Notes under the pieces: model-generated | Seen by the model: the letters and a program-made list of their open reading frames with translations, nothing else | Databases searched by the model: none | Told to the model about the DNA's origin: nothing | In this document: one piece after another, positions 1 through 7,360 of the stretch | How the letters are laid out: every line of letters begins with the position of its first letter | How positions within the stretch are numbered: the first letter of the stretch is position 1 | Made by a program: the position numbers and the translations under genes | Origin: an uncultured Collinsella sp. | GTDB lineage: Bacteria > Actinomycetota > Coriobacteriia > Coriobacteriales > Coriobacteriaceae | Length of the DNA stretch: 31,081 nt | Assembly: GCA_900539735.1 (NCBI GenBank) | Contig: UQDE01000030.1 | Span: forward strand, 1 to 31,081 | Direction of reading: 5' to 3'

Positions 1-47
1 TCAATCGTAGCCCGAGATGGTCCCAGGCTGACAATTTCGACTGTAAT

Positions 48-90
48 GGACGTTCCTAAACTGCCGGCAGAGACGATATGAGCAGGACAT
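48..90. repeat. Left half of a split palindromic repeat beside the IS110 gene
   Basis: GGACGTTCCT (48-57) is the exact reverse complement of 1634-1643. The perfect palindrome CTGCCGGCAG (61-70) recurs as CTGCCGGC at 1648-1655. ATATGAGCAGGACAT (76-90) is the exact 15-nt reverse complement of 1615-1629. The three words therefore flank the transposase gene at both ends. The first two resemble the compact repeat at 2707-2751. The 15-nt pair could be subterminal inverted repeats of the insertion sequence (known for the IS1111 group) or part of the older repeat. The true ends of the element cannot be fixed from one copy. Confidence 0.6.
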
Positions 91-197
91 AAAAACATTG
101 AGAGCCCCTGCTGCATGAAAGACCGCGGATTAGGCCGACAATGGTGAGTGTCTAATCCAACCGTGGCGGCCACGCCGCATTCATGGAAGGGGCTCCC

Positions 198-1310
198 ATG
201 CTCGATACTACCACCTTCGTCGGACTCGACGTCCACGCCCGCTCGATAAAGGCAGTCTCCCTCGACGTCATGACCGGGGAGGCGCGCTGCGCGACCTTCG
301 GCTACGACGCCGGCGCCGTCGCGGGGTGGGTGCGGTCCGTGGACCCAAAGGCCAGGTGCGTGTACGAGTCCGGGGTCACGGGGTTCGACCTGCAGAAGAG
401 GCTCTCCGGCCTGGGGGTCGACTGCGTGGTCGGCGCCGTCTCGAAGATGATCAAGCCTAGCGCGGACAGGCGCAGGAAGAACGACCGCAACGACGCCGAG
501 TTCCTCGCCCGCATGCTGTCGGTCGGCAACGTGGTCGAGGTGTGGGTCCCCGACGACGAGTGCGAGGCCGCCCGCGACCTGACCAGGGCGCTCGAGGACG
601 CGAGGGACGACCTCTCGCGCTCGAAGCAGCGGCTCTCCAAGTTCCTGCTCAGGCACGGGCTCGTCTTCGACGAGAGGACGCCCACCGGCCGCAGGAAGGG
701 CAACTGGACCCGGGCGCACTGGTCCTGGATCGAGTCGATAAGGTTCGCGGAGAGGGCCGACAACGACGTGCTCGCCTACTACGTCGACGCGGTCAGGCGG
801 GCGGCGGAGGAGAAGGCGAGGCTCGAGGGGCTCGTCGAGGCCGAGGCCCGCAAGCCCAGGTGGAGGAGGAGGGTCGACTCCCTGCGCTGCCTCAAGGGCG
901 TCGACACCGCGACCGCCGCCGACCTCGTGTTCGAGGCCGGCGAGTTCTCCAGGTTCAGGAACGCCCGCTCGTTCGCGGCGTGGGTCGGCCTGACGCCCTC
1001 CGAGCACTCCAGCGGGGAGAGCGACCGCAGGGGCGCGATCACCAAGGCCGGCAACAAGCACCTGAGGAAGACGCTGGTCGAGGCCGCGTGGCACTACCTG
1101 ACGTGCTCGGGGCGGCCGAAGGACCTCGCCAAGGGCCAGGCCCCGGACCGGGGCGCCCGGAGACATGCCGCCAAGGGCGTGCGGAGGCTGGCCGAGAGGC
1201 GGGAGGCGCTGCTCGCGCGCGGGGTCCACGGCAACAAGGCGAACGTGGCCACGGCGCGCGAGCTCGCCTGCTGGGTATGGGCGGTCGGCCTCATGGCCGA
1301 GGAGGCGTAG
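198..1310 (+). CDS. IS110-family transposase (DEDD recombinase)
   Basis: This transposase of about 370 residues has the two-part layout of the IS110/IS1111 family. The N-terminal RuvC-like DEDD domain starts with FVGLDVHARS (first Asp), followed by the acidic motif YESGVTG and by RNDAEFLARM. A coiled, basic linker comes next. The C-terminal Transposase_20 domain begins at LKGVDTATAADL and contains GLTPSEHSSGES with the serines expected for catalysis, then ITKAGNKHLRKTL. Family members recombine without classical terminal inverted repeats and are guided by a bridge (seek) RNA from the element's non-coding end. I chose the ATG at 198 because AAGGGG (187-192) lies 5 nt upstream of it. The ATG at 183 has no such site. 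The frame is intact, so the copy may be active. No other mobile gene is adjacent. Confidence 0.93.
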   Translation: MLDTTTFVGLDVHARSIKAVSLDVMTGEARCATFGYDAGAVAGWVRSVDPKARCVYESGVTGFDLQKRLSGLGVDCVVGAVSKMIKPSADRRRKNDRNDAEFLARMLSVGNVVEVWVPDDECEAARDLTRALEDARDDLSRSKQRLSKFLLRHGLVFDERTPTGRRKGNWTRAHWSWIESIRFAERADNDVLAYYVDAVRRAAEEKARLEGLVEAEARKPRWRRRVDSLRCLKGVDTATAADLVFEAGEFSRFRNARSFAAWVGLTPSEHSSGESDRRGAITKAGNKHLRKTLVEAAWHYLTCSGRPKDLAKGQAPDRGARRHAAKGVRRLAERREALLARGVHGNKANVATARELACWVWAVGLMAEEA

Positions 1311-1560
1311 GGGGGCCGGTCCCCCGCACATAAGCCGATCACCCCGGAAGCGGTTCGATCCGAAGCCGTTGAGGCGAACCTCAGGTCCCTTTTCTGCGAG
1401 CGCCCAGGGCGCCACACGCGTGCACAGACTGTCGGTTCGACGTAGAAGCCTCAGCCGTAGCAACGGATTGCCCAGCGAGAGATCGCCGCGGGCGGATATT
1501 AAACTGCAAAGACGAGCGTCGGTAAGACACGCCGAGGTCGCCGCGGACGGGCTGATATAG
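1311..1560 (+). ncRNA. Candidate guide (bridge/seek) RNA region 3' of the transposase
   Basis: About 250 nt of non-coding DNA follow the transposase stop and contain several short hairpins. They include GGGGG/TCCCC just after the stop, GGTTCGATCCGAAGCC, TGAGG-CGAA-CCTCA and GTCG-GTT-CGAC. The IS1111 branch of IS110 elements carries its guide RNA downstream of the gene, while the IS110 branch carries it upstream. The upstream side here (91-197) also has a 7-bp stem (GGATTAG with CTAATCC). I therefore mark this region only as a candidate. No target-matching guide segment was identified. Confidence 0.25.
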
Positions 1561-1565
1561 GGAGA

Positions 1566-1603
1566 GGGCCTGACCCCATATCGTTGGGGCCAGGCCCGAT
1601 TTT
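1566..1603 (+). terminator. Hairpin with T-rich tail after the IS110 region
   Basis: A 12-bp stem, GGGCCTGACCCC (1566-1577) with GGGGCCAGGCCC (1586-1597), has one mismatch and an 8-nt loop. It is followed by GATTTT. This fits an intrinsic terminator reading rightwards. It also carries a GACCCC box like the other intergenic palindromes of this window. Confidence 0.5.
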
Positions 1604-1614
1604 GCCTCTTGACA

Positions 1615-1655
1615 ATGTCCTGCTCATATTAAAAGGAACGTCCCCAACTGCCGGC
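1615..1655. repeat. Right half of the split palindromic repeat
   Basis: ATGTCCTGCTCATAT (1615-1629), AGGAACGTCC (1634-1643) and CTGCCGGC (1648-1655) mirror the words at 76-90, 48-57 and 61-70. The rest of the gene-free stretch 1311-1714 holds the candidate RNA, the hairpin at 1566-1603 and the promoter of the next gene. Confidence 0.6.
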
Positions 1656-1671
1656 TTTTTGGGGTGCTGGG

Positions 1672-1677
1672 TATAAT
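1672..1677 (+). promoter_or_regulatory. Probable -10 box (TATAAT) for the zinc-ribbon gene
   Basis: A perfect TATAAT lies 38 nt before the start codon. No good -35 is visible at 17 nt (the best hexamer there is TGCCGG). The promoter is inferred from the -10 box and its position. Confidence 0.45.
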
Positions 1678-1714
1678 CGTCGTATTGCATTGAAATGTGG
1701 CGAAAGGAGTGGCA

Positions 1715-2698
1715 ATGTCTCGGTATTGCGCCTCGTGCGGCAAGCTTCTTGCAGATAATGCCAAGTTCTGCACCTCGTGCGGTGCACCCGTTGAGCAAAC
1801 AACCGCGAGCGATAGCCAGCCCGCTTTTGAGCAGACCGGTTCCCTCGATACGCCGCAAGCCAAGGCGGACGACCCCCTCGCCTATCGCCCCGACCTCGCC
1901 GCAGGCCCCGCGGCCGTCGAGACCACGCAGCGCATACCCGTCGCGAGCGGCTCGCCCCAACAGCAGCCGGCTCCCGCATACGCGCCCGCTTCGCCACAGA
2001 CCCCCGCTCCCAAAAAGAGCGGCACCGGGCCGCTTATCGCCGTTATCGTTGTGCTGGTGGCGATCATCATCGCCCTGGTCGTTTTCTTTGTGATCAAGCC
2101 TTTCGACAACGCCGCCACGCAGACGACTGCCGAGGTAGCTAAGCTGCACCATGACGTCGACGACGATGACCTAAGGCCTCTCGGCGACCCCAACAGCCTG
2201 TACGACGATGATGACGATGACGACGAGGATGGCGGCGAAGCAACGCTCTCCGAGCAGAACCTCTACCGCCGACTGAGCGAATACTACGACTTGCTCGAAG
2301 ACCTCGACAACTACGTCCGTGGCTGCGCACAGAACTTCAACGGCAGCTATCTGGAAGAGGATCGAACCACCCGTCAAAATCTCGCCGACGTCGCCGAGCG
2401 CACGGAGGACACCATCGAGCAGTATTACGACATCGTCGAGGACCTAGACGTCCCGACGAGCTCCAAGAACTACAGCTCCTGGAAAGACATCGTTGCCCTG
2501 TACGACGACCTGGATCACCGCATTGACGCAATCTGTGATGCCTGGGAGATCAGCCTGAAATACGCCAAGCCTGCGGACCACAAGAATGAGATCGTGGCGC
2601 CGCTGTCGCGCGACAACGTGGCGGGCACCAATGACAATAAGTACCGCCTAGACTTTGAGGAGCGCTATCCCGGCGCCAAACCCGTCGAAGTGAACTAG
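1715..2698 (+). CDS. Zinc-ribbon, single-pass membrane protein with acidic domain; function unknown
   Basis: The 327-residue protein begins with a zinc ribbon (Cys5, Cys8, Cys19, Cys22; CASCG and CTSCG). A Pro/Ala/Gln-rich low-complexity linker runs to about residue 103. One hydrophobic membrane segment follows (about 105-127). After it comes a very acidic stretch with runs of Asp (about 145-178), then a helical C-terminal domain of unknown fold. The ribbon would be cytoplasmic and the C-terminal domain outside the membrane. I chose the ATG at 1715 because AAAGGAG sits just upstream. A GTG at 1697 in frame lacks a site and would displace the ribbon from the N-terminus. Many actinobacteria have such ribbon-plus-TM proteins of unknown role. 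The gene is alone on its strand and ends at a shared bidirectional terminator. Confidence 0.85.
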   Translation: MSRYCASCGKLLADNAKFCTSCGAPVEQTTASDSQPAFEQTGSLDTPQAKADDPLAYRPDLAAGPAAVETTQRIPVASGSPQQQPAPAYAPASPQTPAPKKSGTGPLIAVIVVLVAIIIALVVFFVIKPFDNAATQTTAEVAKLHHDVDDDDLRPLGDPNSLYDDDDDDDEDGGEATLSEQNLYRRLSEYYDLLEDLDNYVRGCAQNFNGSYLEEDRTTRQNLADVAERTEDTIEQYYDIVEDLDVPTSSKNYSSWKDIVALYDDLDHRIDAICDAWEISLKYAKPADHKNEIVAPLSRDNVAGTNDNKYRLDFEERYPGAKPVEVN

Positions 2699-2706
2699 TC
2701 GCATGC

Positions 2707-2751
2707 GACGTTCTTAAACGACTAGTCATTCAAGAACGTCCCCAATGACTA
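2707..2751. repeat. Compact palindromic repeat with GTCCCC box (A-B-A'-B' layout)
   Basis: GACGTTCTT (2707-2715) pairs with AAGAACGTC (2732-2740). Inside that loop, TAGTCATT (2723-2730) pairs with AATGACTA (2744-2751), which lies outside it. The order A-B-A'-B' would allow either alternate hairpins or a pseudoknot. The conserved part AACGTCCCCAA recurs at 1638-1647. Confidence 0.55.
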
Positions 2752-2754
2752 CGC

Positions 2755-2793
2755 AAAAAACGAGCGAGGATCATGGGACCCTCGCTCGTTTTT
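2755..2793. terminator. Bidirectional terminator between convergent genes
   Basis: AACGAGCGAGG (2759-2769) pairs perfectly with CCTCGCTCGTT (2780-2790). An A-run lies on the left and a T-run on the right, so it can stop transcription of the zinc-ribbon gene rightwards and of topB leftwards. Confidence 0.85.
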
Positions 2794-2820
2794 GTTTTGG
2801 GCTATGTTTCGGCTGCGCCG

Positions 2821-5412
2821 CTACTTGTCGGCGGCCGCCTTCTTGGTGGTCGTCTTTTTCGCGGCAGTCTTCTTGGCAGTCGACTTCTTGGCAGCAGTCT
2901 TCTTTGCCGCCGTCGTCTTCTTGGCCGTGCTCGCCTTGGTCGTGGTCTTGCGACCGCGGGCGGGCTTCTTCTCCTTGGTCGGGCAGTCCATGTTCACGCA
3001 GATGCGCCACGGGCCGCGCGCCGTGTTGACCACCACGATGGGGGCGCCGCACTCGGGGCAAGTCTCACCCGTCGCCTCGAGCTTACCGCGCGCCGGCAGA
3101 GGATAGCTCACGCCACAGTCATCGTAGTTGGTGCAGCGGATAAAGCGCTTGCCGCTCTTCTCGCTCTTGTGCGCGATCAGGTCGCCATGGCGTCCGGCCT
3201 CGGCGCACACCTTGCACTCGCCCACCTTAAGGTCGGGCTCGTAGTTGGTGGGGCACGTCGGGTTCACGCAGATCTCGAAAGCCTTCTGGCGGAACGGCTG
3301 GCACTTAATGCGCGGCGCGCCACACTCGGGGCACACGGCCGCCTCGCCCTCGAGCGGGCTTACCTTGACGCCGCTCGGCACCGGATAGGTCACGTCGCAG
3401 TCGGGCCAGCCCATGCAGCCGATAAAGCTGCCGCGGGTCTTGGCACTCGTCTTCATAACCAGGTCCTTGCCGCACTTGGGGCAAGCGCCCACGCGCGCAT
3501 CGGCCGTGACGGCGTCGCTGATGGCGTCGCCCAGCTCCTGCGTGTGCTTGAGCAGCTCGTCGAGCACGCCGGCCAGCAGCGCGCGCGAGTGCGTCACGAC
3601 ATGCTCTTCGGTATCCTCGCCGCGCTCCACGCGGGTCATGTCGCCATCGAGCTCGCTGGTCATATCGGGGCTCGTGATGCGCGGGGCAAACTGCGTCAGT
3701 GCATCGATGATGGCGATGCCCAGCTGACTCGGCTCCACGGGATCGTTTTTGAGGTAGCGCACGGCGTACAGGCGCTCGATGATGCTCGCGCGCGTGGACT
3801 TGGTGCCCAGGCCGCGCTTTTCCATCTCCTGCACGAGCTTGCCCTGGCTGTAGCGCGCGGGCGGCTCGGTCTGCTTGGCCTCGAGCTTAATGTCGAACAC
3901 GTCGACCGTATCGCCCTGCTCCAGCGGCGGCATCTGCTCATCGCGCTTAAGGCCGTACGGATAGGCCTCGCGGAAGCCAGGGGTCACGAGCACGTCACCC
4001 GAGGCCACGAACGGCTCGCCGTTGACGTCGAGCTCGAGCTTGGTGTTCTCAATGGTCGCAGGACCCATAAGCGTCGCCAGGAAGCGACGGGCGATGAGGT
4101 CGTAGAGCTTGCGCTGGCCGCCGTCGAGCGTGGACGGATCGCCCTCGCCCGTGGGGTAGATAGGCGGGTGGTCGGTGGTCTCGACTTTACCGCGCGTGGG
4201 CTTCATGGGACCAGCGAGTACCTTTTTGCACACGGGCGCCAGCGCCGGGTTGATCTTTGCCAGGTCACTCACCACGGCGCCCAAATCGAGCGTCGCGGGA
4301 TACACGGTGTTGTCGACACGCGGATAGCTGATGAGGCCCGCCATGTAGAGGGACTCGGCGATACGCATGGTACGCGCAGGCGAGATGCCCTCGGCTGCGG
4401 CGGCAGCCTGCAGCGAGGTGGTCGCAAACGGCGTGGGCGGCTGCTGCTTGCGCGAGCGCTTGGTCACCGCGGCGACGGTTGCCGTCTTGGCACCGTCAAC
4501 GTGACCGTACGCCGTCTCAGCAGCATCCTTGTCGGTAAAGCGCGCCGTCTTGTGCGCAATCTTAAATCGGTCGTCCTCGGCAGTACCCTGTGCGGCGCCC
4601 ATGCCGCGGATCTGCCAATAGTCCTCGGGCACAAACGCCATGCGCTCGCGCTCGCGCTCGACCACCAGGGCAAGCGTCGGCGTCTGCACGCGGCCGGCGG
4701 AACGCACGTTGCCAAAGCCGCCAAACTTGGCGAGCGTCAGGTAGCGCGTGAGCACCGCACCCCAAATGAGGTCGATGTGCTGACGGCTCTCGCCGGCGTC
4801 GGCCAGGTTCTGGTCGAGCGAGACAAGGTTATCGAAGGCCTGCGTGATCTCGGCCTTGGTAAACGAAGAATACTGGGCGCGGGCAACCGGCAAGTCCGGC
4901 GCAACCTCGCGCACCTTGTTGAGGGCGTCCGAACCGATCAGCTCGCCCTCGCGATCGAAGTCCGTGGCGATGATGACGCTGTCGGACTTTTTGGCGAGGT
5001 TCTTGAGCGAGCGGATAAGCTCCTTCTCGGCCGGCAGCTTAATGACGGGTGCCCAGGTGAGATACGGCAGACTCTCGAGCTTCCAGCCCTTGATGGAGAT
5101 ACCGTCGGCAAGAAACGGCTTGCGCTTGGTGTCATAGGGCGGGCGCGCCAGGCCATCGGGCATGTCGGCCGGCAGCATCTCGCCGTCCTCGGTGACCGAA
5201 TACCAGCCCAGCTTTTTATCGAACAGCACGCTGTCGCAAAAATCGGGCGCAAGGATGTGACCGGCAAGACCGATCGTCACGCACTCCTCGCCCTTCCACT
5301 CAAAACGGTAGATGGCGGTGTTGTACACCTTGTCCTTTTTGGGTTTACCCGTGGACAGACGCTCGGCGATCTGACGCGCAGCGTCGTTTTTCTCGGCGAT
5401 GATGAGCTTCAA
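2821..5412 (-). CDS. topB: DNA topoisomerase III-type (type IA) with zinc fingers and Lys-rich tail
   Basis: The 863-residue type IA topoisomerase relaxes or decatenates DNA through a 5'-phosphotyrosine. The TOPRIM domain holds TDFDREGELIG (Asp151 and Asp153 for Mg). RSAGRVQTPTLALV follows at about 237-250. The catalytic tyrosine is Tyr363 in GLISYPRVDNTVYP. The C-terminal third has four CxxC-type zinc ribbons (about 644-672, 694-720, 733-766, 785-810). The last 50 residues (813-863) are a histone H1-like Lys/Ala/Thr-rich tail, which probably binds DNA without sequence specificity. Four fingers plus the tail make it longer than E. coli TopB (about 650 residues). The start MKLIIAEKND is the usual N-terminus of the family. 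It lies 54 nt after hypB on the same strand and is probably the last gene of that operon. Confidence 0.95.
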   Translation of the reverse strand: MKLIIAEKNDAARQIAERLSTGKPKKDKVYNTAIYRFEWKGEECVTIGLAGHILAPDFCDSVLFDKKLGWYSVTEDGEMLPADMPDGLARPPYDTKRKPFLADGISIKGWKLESLPYLTWAPVIKLPAEKELIRSLKNLAKKSDSVIIATDFDREGELIGSDALNKVREVAPDLPVARAQYSSFTKAEITQAFDNLVSLDQNLADAGESRQHIDLIWGAVLTRYLTLAKFGGFGNVRSAGRVQTPTLALVVERERERMAFVPEDYWQIRGMGAAQGTAEDDRFKIAHKTARFTDKDAAETAYGHVDGAKTATVAAVTKRSRKQQPPTPFATTSLQAAAAAEGISPARTMRIAESLYMAGLISYPRVDNTVYPATLDLGAVVSDLAKINPALAPVCKKVLAGPMKPTRGKVETTDHPPIYPTGEGDPSTLDGGQRKLYDLIARRFLATLMGPATIENTKLELDVNGEPFVASGDVLVTPGFREAYPYGLKRDEQMPPLEQGDTVDVFDIKLEAKQTEPPARYSQGKLVQEMEKRGLGTKSTRASIIERLYAVRYLKNDPVEPSQLGIAIIDALTQFAPRITSPDMTSELDGDMTRVERGEDTEEHVVTHSRALLAGVLDELLKHTQELGDAISDAVTADARVGACPKCGKDLVMKTSAKTRGSFIGCMGWPDCDVTYPVPSGVKVSPLEGEAAVCPECGAPRIKCQPFRQKAFEICVNPTCPTNYEPDLKVGECKVCAEAGRHGDLIAHKSEKSGKRFIRCTNYDDCGVSYPLPARGKLEATGETCPECGAPIVVVNTARGPWRICVNMDCPTKEKKPARGRKTTTKASTAKKTTAAKKTAAKKSTAKKTAAKKTTTKKAAADK

Positions 5413-5466
5413 AAGAGGCTCCTATCTCGTGTCTCTGCGGCTACGCCCGCCCGTATGGCGGCCGAT

Positions 5467-6150
5467 TTACGCCCTTGCTTGCTCGATCTGCCCGATGAGC
5501 CAATCGCACCAGGCATCCATGCCCTCGCCCTTGCGCGCGCTCACGGCAAACCGCGGCGCCTGCGGATTGAGGTCATCGAGTGTCTTAGTATACCTATCCA
5601 TGTCAAAATCGAAAGCCGGGGCCACGTCGACCTTATTGAGCAGCTGCGCGCCGGCGTGCTGGAAGATGCCCGGGTACTTGATGGGCTTGTCGTCGCCCTC
5701 GGGCACCGAGAGGATCATGATGGACAGGTTCTCGCCCAGGTCAAAGTCGACCGGGCAGACCAGGTTGCCCACGTTTTCGATGAAGATGACGTCGATGTTC
5801 TCCAGACCGACGGCCTGGTCGAAGGCGTCGACGGCCTCCATGATCATGTTGCCCTCGAGGTGGCACAGGCCGCCCGTGTTGATCTGGATGGCGGGCATGC
5901 CGGCTTCCTTCATGGTGATGGCATCGACATCCGAGGCGATATCGCCCTCGATGACGGCACAGCGCAGGCCAGCCTTGTCGCGCAGGCGCTCGTTAGTGCC
6001 CAGGATCGTGGTGGTCTTGCCCGAACCGGGGCTCGACAAGACGTTGATCACATAGGTGTTTGTCTCATTAAATCGCTGACGCAGCTGATCTGCCAGGCGC
6101 TCGTTGCGCGACAGAATCGGCGATGCGATATCAATCGTTTTCTCGGCCAT
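5467..6150 (-). CDS. hypB: Nickel-insertion GTPase HypB
   Basis: This 227-residue G3E-family GTPase delivers nickel to [NiFe]-hydrogenase, and in some species to urease, in partnership with HypA. Visible motifs are the P-loop SSPGSGKTT (about 39-47), EGDIASDVDA, the metal-binding INTGGLCHLEGNM with Cys and His near switch II, and NKVD for guanine recognition. The N-terminus is short and lacks the His-rich nickel-storage stretch and the CxxGCxC motif seen in some HypB proteins. It probably relies on the GTPase-domain site and on HypA. It follows hypA after 55 nt. No hypC, D, E, F or hydrogenase structural gene is in the window, so the enzyme served is inferred. Confidence 0.95.
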   Translation of the reverse strand: MAEKTIDIASPILSRNERLADQLRQRFNETNTYVINVLSSPGSGKTTTILGTNERLRDKAGLRCAVIEGDIASDVDAITMKEAGMPAIQINTGGLCHLEGNMIMEAVDAFDQAVGLENIDVIFIENVGNLVCPVDFDLGENLSIMILSVPEGDDKPIKYPGIFQHAGAQLLNKVDVAPAFDFDMDRYTKTLDDLNPQAPRFAVSARKGEGMDAWCDWLIGQIEQARA

Positions 6151-6205
6151 ACTTAGCGCTCCTTACTTTGGCCCCTTTATACCCCATCACCAGATGGCTA
6201 GCGGG

Positions 6206-6562
6206 CTAATCGTCGGGGGTTTCGATTTCGATACTCGCGATATCGAGCTCGCGGCCGTGCAGTAGGCGCACGTTGGCACCACCACACTGGGGACAGCGAC
6301 AGTGGAAGCGATCGTGGTCGAAAACCTCGCCGCAGTCCAAGCATTCACTTTGCGGATGGACCTCCTCCACGGCAAGCTCGCAGCCTCGCGTGAGCGGGTC
6401 CTCATCGCGAAATGTCTCCCACGCAAAGTCGAGCGCCTCGCGCACAACTTCGGTCATGTCCCCGATACGCAGCGTTACCAAAACGGCGCGCGAGGCCCCC
6501 GCCCCACGCGCCGCGCGAATCACTGTATCGAGTATGCCGTTGACAATGCCAACCTCGTGCAT
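6206..6562 (-). CDS. hypA: Hydrogenase nickel metallochaperone HypA
   Basis: This 118-residue protein starts with MHEVGIV, where His2 and Glu3 are the conserved nickel ligands. It carries a zinc site of two Cys pairs (CLDCGEVF and CRCPQCGG) separated by about 12 residues. This length and layout are typical of HypA. It hands nickel to the HypB GTPase during large-subunit maturation. The gene starts 6 nt after the tatC stop, which strongly suggests cotranscription with tatB-tatC. The coupling makes sense because many [NiFe]-hydrogenases are exported by Tat after nickel insertion. That link is an inference from gene order. Confidence 0.95.
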   Translation of the reverse strand: MHEVGIVNGILDTVIRAARGAGASRAVLVTLRIGDMTEVVREALDFAWETFRDEDPLTRGCELAVEEVHPQSECLDCGEVFDHDRFHCRCPQCGGANVRLLHGRELDIASIEIETPDD

Positions 6563-6568
6563 ACCGAT

Positions 6569-7360
6569 TTACTCCTCGTCGTCCTCATCGTCCGAGAACA
6601 GGTCCAGACGGCTCACAAACAAGCCCTCCTTGCCCTCGCGCGCGGTAATGACCACGCGGGCAATGGCGAGCGAAATCTCGTAGAGCGAGAGCAGGGCACC
6701 ATACATGAGGCCCAGCGTAACGGGCGAGCCGTCGGGCGTAATCACAGCCGAGCCCACAAGCAGGCCCACGTACACGTAGCGCCAGGCGCCGCGGAAGGCC
6801 GCGTAGGACACGATGTGGAAGACGGACAGGTAGAAGATGATGAGCGGCAGCTCAAACGCCACGCCAAAGCCGATCATAAAGAGCAGCTCCATGTTGACGT
6901 AGTTCTCCAGGTCGGGCAGCGCCGTGGCGACGGCCGAGGTCTCGCCGATAAGCCACTCAAAGCCCGCCGGGATGATGATGAAATAGCAGAAGATGGCGCC
7001 CAGGAAGAACAGCACCGTCGAGGCGAGCACCGTGGGCACGACCCATTTGCGCTCGTTGGGACGCAGTGCCGGCAGGAAAAATGCCAGAATCTGCCAGATG
7101 ATCATGGGCGTGCACATGACCACGGCCATCTTGATGGCCAGCGAGAAGCGCAGGCCAAAGCCGCCGAGCGTGGTGGTGATGTAGAACTTACCGTCCGGCA
7201 CAAAGGAGCGGATGGGGTCTTCCAGGATGTCGAGCACCACGGGCGTGGCGAAATACAGCACGATGGCGGCGGCAAACACCGACACGACCACGATAGTCAG
7301 GCGGCGACGGAGCTCTCCCAGGTGATCGAAGAGCGGCATGCGCGCAGGTCCGATAGGCAT
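6569..7360 (-). CDS. tatC: Sec-independent protein translocase TatC
   Basis: This 263-residue polytopic membrane protein has the TatC core. The N-terminal cytoplasmic motif is FDHLGELRRRL, the signature FFLPALRPNERKW lies after the second helix, and a conserved Glu-containing segment precedes PLIIFYLSVF. Six membrane helices can be recognised. TatC recognises twin-arginine signal peptides of folded cargo. The C-terminus is acidic (SDDEDDEE). The start codon overlaps the stop of tatB by one base (TAATG), which shows translational coupling. Confidence 0.95.
   Translation of the reverse strand: MPIGPARMPLFDHLGELRRRLTIVVVSVFAAAIVLYFATPVVLDILEDPIRSFVPDGKFYITTTLGGFGLRFSLAIKMAVVMCTPMIIWQILAFFLPALRPNERKWVVPTVLASTVLFFLGAIFCYFIIIPAGFEWLIGETSAVATALPDLENYVNMELLFMIGFGVAFELPLIIFYLSVFHIVSYAAFRGAWRYVYVGLLVGSAVITPDGSPVTLGLMYGALLSLYEISLAIARVVITAREGKEGLFVSRLDLFSDDEDDEE

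Noticed and set aside
2155..2240. Run of GAC/GAT repeats as a microsatellite
   Set aside because: It encodes the acidic Asp-rich stretch of the zinc-ribbon protein and stays in frame.
2821..2975. Repetitive CTTGGC/GTCTTC-like DNA as a tandem repeat locus
   Set aside because: It is the coding sequence of the Lys/Ala tail of topoisomerase III.
2773..6156. A 1127-codon open frame on the plus strand, antisense to topB and hypB
   Set aside because: It mirrors well-supported genes on the minus strand, has an unnatural His/Arg/Leu/Ala composition and no recognisable domain. Codon bias at high GC keeps stops out of this frame.
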